From Thiohalomonas sp041685045 (GTDB lineage: Bacteria > Pseudomonadota > Gammaproteobacteria > Thiohalomonadales > Thiohalomonadaceae): a DNA stretch of 64,000 bases. A program made the translations under genes and the position numbers. The notes beneath the pieces are model-generated. The model was not told the DNA's origin, did no database searches, and saw nothing but the letters and a program-made list of their open reading frames with translations. Location: positions 136,160 to 200,159 of the forward strand of contig JAWLGP010000004.1 in the NCBI GenBank assembly GCA_041685045.1, read 5' to 3'. Position 1 is the stretch's first letter. Every line of letters begins with the position of its first letter. Positions 61,481-64,000 of the stretch are shown here, one piece after another.

Positions 61481-61654
61481 GAAAACGAGGCGCTCGACTG
61501 GATCAGGCGCGCCCCTTTCCGCGATGAAGAGGTCGAGCTCCGCCCGCTGTTCGAGGCGCAGGACTTCGGCGCAGAGTTCACCCCCGAGCTTCGGGCGCAG
61601 GAAGAGCGTCAGCGCGCGAAGATAGAGCAGCATTCGAGGAATGCGCCGCACTAA
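61481..61654 (+). pseudogene. C-terminal remnant of a YCII-related (DGPF) protein gene
   Basis: The frame encodes ENEALDWIRRAPFRDEEVEL followed by RPLFEAQDFGAEFTPELRAQ and EERQRA, which match the conserved end of YCII-related proteins. The N-terminal DGPF half is absent; the sequence before 61481 in this frame is unrelated. No start codon fits the homologous part. It appears to be a gene fragment. Confidence 0.65.
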
Positions 61655-61667
61655 AATAGCCGCTCGG

Positions 61668-62213
61668 TCAGCCGTGGAACGCCTCATCGGAGTTGAGGTA
61701 GGCGATCTCCTCGGGGGTGCTCTCCCGCCCAAGGATCGCGTTGCGGTGAGGAAAGCGGCCGTAACGGCGGATGAGGTCGCGGTGATGATAGGCCCACTTG
61801 AGGCTGTCCGTCAGCCCGGCGGCCTCATAGAGCGCAACCGACAGTTCCTGATCGGCCAGCGACTCACTGTGCATCAGCGGGATGTAAAGAAACGCCTTCT
61901 GCGCCCCCTCCAGCTCGCGGTCGTAGCCGGCCTCCAGGGCGCGTAGGGTCACTTGCCGCGCCTGGGCCTCGGTGGAAAAGCTTTCGGGGCGACCACGGAA
62001 CATATTGAGGGGAAACTGATCGAGCACGATCACGAGTGCCAATGCACCCTGCGGCGTCGACTCCCAGGCCGCCAGCTCCCCATTGGTCGCCGCCTGCCAT
62101 ACCGGCAGAAAGCGGTCGACGACCAACTGTTCGAGCTCACGGGTCGAATCAAACCAATGCTTCGGCGCCTCGCCGGAGAACCAGAACTCAAGGATCGATT
62201 CGGGTGTGAACAT
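61668..62213 (-). CDS. DUF924-family protein
   Basis: 181 residues from the ATG giving MFTPESILEFWF, with GAGG eight bases upstream. Signature parts are EFWFSGEAPKHWFDSTRELE, ALALVIVLDQFPLNMFRGRP, AFLYIPLMHSESLADQE and RFPHRNAILGRESTPEE, typical of DUF924, an all-helical soluble family of unknown function. It is complete. A YCII remnant lies convergent, 14 bp from its stop. Confidence 0.92.
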   Translation of the reverse strand: MFTPESILEFWFSGEAPKHWFDSTRELEQLVVDRFLPVWQAATNGELAAWESTPQGALALVIVLDQFPLNMFRGRPESFSTEAQARQVTLRALEAGYDRELEGAQKAFLYIPLMHSESLADQELSVALYEAAGLTDSLKWAYHHRDLIRRYGRFPHRNAILGRESTPEEIAYLNSDEAFHG

Positions 62214-62740
62214 GTCCGTTGCCTCAGGCAAGTTTTTCACCACACGCTCGGTCACTACCACAAGCACCCTGCGCTTCGTGCCTGACTTCTCAACTGGAGA
62301 AGCCTCGGCTGCCCTCCTCTACGATGGTAGCTCCTCAGCTGCTCGCTGGTAGCTTTGTGCAGTCCTTCCAATCTGATCGCGCTCACTTCGGGCGGAGCAT
62401 CGCAGTTCCTTTCGTGGGTTGCCTTACACGCGGCAATTACCCTTTTCTCGTAACTGCTCGCCCGGGTACGCTCTCGATGTCTCGCGCGAAGGCGGGGATC
62501 CATTGACCGTTCCCTCGATTCCCGCGGAAGCCTGCCCTCGAATTTTTTCATCGGGGGCGGAAATGACGGAGGGGGCGAGTAGTCACCCTTTCTCTTCGGC
62601 CGCGACCGTGCCAGGCCGACACTTGACGTAAGATATCAACTCTCTTGCACACCCAGCGGTTCGGTCCCCGCGTGGATAGAATATTGGCGAAGTCGGGCCA
62701 GTCCCGGTCGGACGCTGGAGCCAAACGAAACGGAGGAGGT
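62214..62740. other. Intergenic region, 527 bp
   Basis: Between the DUF924 and DUF2164 genes. It contains the repeat-like element at 62482-62570 and open frames on both strands that derive from it. No gene is supported. Confidence 0.5.
62482..62570. repeat. Dispersed extragenic repeat of the 'SRESMDPRLR' type
   Basis: The minus-strand translation reads RESRERSMDPRLRARHRERT, a peptide pattern known from spurious frames in widespread proteobacterial intergenic repeats with inverted GCGAAGGCGGGGATCC / GATTCCCGC arms. These arms are visible here at 62487-62502 and 62517-62525. Only this copy was seen in the window. Confidence 0.6.
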
Positions 62741-62995
62741 ATGGCAATCATCAAGTTTTCAAAGGAAGAGACAGCGATTATCGTCCGCAAGATCCAGACG
62801 TACTTCAAAGAAGCGCTACATCAGGACATCGGGAGCTTCGACGCGCAATTTCTCCTCGACTTCTTTTCAGAGGAGTTGGGGGCGTACTTCTACAATCGCG
62901 GTCTGTACGATGCACAGACCGTCCTGGATAAGCGGTTGGACACGATTTCGGAAGCCATCTACGAGCTCGAGAAGGTCACGGAATTCAAGAGATGA
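62741..62995 (+). CDS. DUF2164-family protein
   Basis: 84 residues from ATG 62741, with a clear GGAGGAGGT ribosome-binding site. IKFSKEETAIIVRKIQTYFK, DIGSFDAQFLLDFFSEELGA and YFYNRGLYDAQ are the DUF2164 signature. It is a small soluble protein of unknown function, and it stands alone. Confidence 0.92.
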   Translation: MAIIKFSKEETAIIVRKIQTYFKEALHQDIGSFDAQFLLDFFSEELGAYFYNRGLYDAQTVLDKRLDTISEAIYELEKVTEFKR

Positions 62996-63151
62996 ACCCA
63001 ATTTGAAATGGAGGCCGGCATCTGGAGTCCCCCTCCCCTATGGGCGGCTTCGGCACCCCGTTCCGCAGGGTGCGGCCGCACTGAACGTCGTCGCTCCTTG
63101 CGCCCTGCCGTGACCTAAACTGCCAGCAAGCCCACACAGGGAGAGAGTGCG

Positions 63152-63607
63152 ATGCCCACGGAGAAAGGCCGCCCGGAAGGGATGAACTGGCTCATCCCCT
63201 ATCTTACCGTCGCCAATGCCGAGGCTTCCCTCGCCTTCTATCACCGCGCCTTCGGCTTCGAATCCGAGGGGACCGTGCCCGGACCGGACGGCCGAATCAT
63301 GCATGCAAGCATGAAATACCAAGGCGCCACCGTAGTCATGTTCTCGCCGGAAGGATCGATGGGCGATCACGAGATGCGCACGCCGGCGCACATGGGTGTG
63401 GAGCTCCCGATGAATCTCTACGTCTATTGCCCGGATGTGGACGCCCTGGCCGCGCAGGCGCTGGAAGCCGGGGCCGTGATCCTGCAGGGTCCGGAGGACA
63501 TGTTCTGGGGTGACCGCTGGGTGGGACTCCGTGATCCGGATGGCTATTTTTGGTCCTTCGCCACCAACATCGCTCCGTTCGATGCGTCCAAGATACCGAA
63601 GGGCTGA
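63152..63607 (+). CDS. VOC-family (PhnB/glyoxalase-like) protein
   Basis: 151 residues with the paired beta-alpha-beta-beta-beta units of the vicinal oxygen chelate fold: LIPYLTVANAEASLAFYHRA, then FGFESEG, and the second unit NLYVYCPDVDALAAQALEAG with DRWVGLRDPDGYFWSFAT. The PhnB-like subgroup often binds a divalent metal or carries a resistance-like function, but the activity here cannot be named. AGGGAGAGAG precedes the ATG. Confidence 0.88.
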   Translation: MPTEKGRPEGMNWLIPYLTVANAEASLAFYHRAFGFESEGTVPGPDGRIMHASMKYQGATVVMFSPEGSMGDHEMRTPAHMGVELPMNLYVYCPDVDALAAQALEAGAVILQGPEDMFWGDRWVGLRDPDGYFWSFATNIAPFDASKIPKG

Positions 63608-63669
63608 GTGCGCCTCTGCGCCGCACTAGCCATGTACCCGGGCATTTTGCGTACAGGGGAGTAGAAGCC

Positions 63670-63906
63670 TTGCGACTGCCACTCGGACTCTTTTGGTTCC
63701 TTTTCCTGATACCGTCACTCACCACGGCAACTACATCGGATCCCACTCTGCCGGCGTCTTATCACCAACCTGAAGTTCGTAGTTTGGTACAGAGGGTCAA
63801 CGCTGCCGCAGCCCTCGTGCAGCAGCACGGTGAGCAGGCTTTTCCGGAATTCAGAAAGCCGGGCCGGTGGTTTCAGGGAAAGGACGATTTCTATCTATTT
63901 ATGTAA
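63670..63906 (+). pseudogene. Truncated exported Cache-domain protein
   Basis: A TTG-initiated frame encodes a signal peptide (LRLPLGLFWFLFLIPSLTTA) and the beginning of a single-Cache-like domain (VRSLVQRVNAAAALVQQHGE, then FPEFRKPGRWFQGKDDFYLF). In homologues FYLFV-type strands continue with MDMDGT and the rest of the sensor fold, but here the frame stops with TAA at 63906 after 78 codons, and nothing similar follows to the window end. It is probably a decayed gene, or a very short ligand-binding fragment. Confidence 0.6.
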
Positions 63907-64000
63907 CTACTCGCCCCCTTTCGCTGGTGGCGGCGATCAATTCTGTTTATCCGTCGATCGAAACAACTGAATAGCATCAAGTTGCGATGCCGTGATCAAA

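Noticed and set aside
62255..62551. 98-codon minus-strand frame
   Set aside because: Its sequence is translated from an extragenic repeat (SRERSMDPRLR pattern), a well-known source of false genes.
1..64000. tRNA, rRNA, CRISPR array, integron or insertion sequence
   Set aside because: No tRNA T-arm-like sequence in a plausible context, no repeat-spacer pattern and no transposase or integrase motif was seen by eye; a covariance-model search would be needed to exclude small RNA genes.

Overview
The window reads as chromosomal DNA of a GC-rich free-living bacterium, most likely a gammaproteobacterium of the Chromatiales/Ectothiorhodospiraceae kind. That placement is an inference from gene content: ppnP, a YebC-family gene, rsgA, an FNR-type regulator, norEF-like genes, many membrane histidine kinases, and REP-like elements of proteobacterial type. 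No rRNA, tRNA, CRISPR array, prophage or intact insertion sequence was found.

Layout. 1-9.7 kb: housekeeping and small-protein genes (papain-fold hydrolase, ppnP, YebC family, HI0933-type flavoprotein), a three-gene cluster joining two roadblock/LC7 proteins (one fused to a CHC2 zinc finger) with a GNAT acetyltransferase, a membrane class III nucleotide cyclase and an MFS transporter. 10-17 kb: two two-component pairs. The first couples a soluble PAS kinase to a receiver/glutaredoxin-like/thioredoxin-reductase-like fusion that has lost both CxxC centres. The second is a membrane kinase with a LuxR-type regulator. 17-22 kb: two secreted DUF1566 proteins, an FNR-type regulator with a complete Fe-S cysteine set, and norEF-like genes behind a well-placed FNR box. 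22-33 kb: DUF454, DUF1810 and alpha/beta hydrolase genes, an orphan kinase, a TonB receptor / Asp-box propeller / thioredoxin-like group with its own FNR/DNR-type box, and a large MASE1 hybrid kinase. 33-46 kb: unconnected metabolic and hypothetical genes, including tandem tyrosine phenol-lyase and tryptophanase genes, a secreted single-haem protein, a frameshifted cold-shock gene, DUF488, rsgA and a coiled-coil protein.

46-51 kb holds the most interesting operon: a corrinoid-binding protein, a URO-D-type methyltransferase homologue, and a diguanylate cyclase whose N-terminus is a DUF1638 domain. The three genes overlap by 4 bp at each junction. The arrangement suggests that corrinoid-linked one-carbon chemistry feeds c-di-GMP signalling. 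51-64 kb: an RND efflux pair whose 3' end abuts a truncated OBAP (DUF1264) gene, a VapBC-type toxin-antitoxin pair, a very large SNF2-family ATPase, and small genes or remnants (YCII fragment, DUF924, DUF2164, VOC, truncated Cache protein).

Two themes stand out. One is signalling density: five histidine kinases, two response regulators, a nucleotide cyclase and a diguanylate cyclase. The other is possible oxygen or nitric-oxide responsive control through FNR-type boxes at about 20.96, 29.78 and 56.11 kb, with a candidate regulator encoded in the window.
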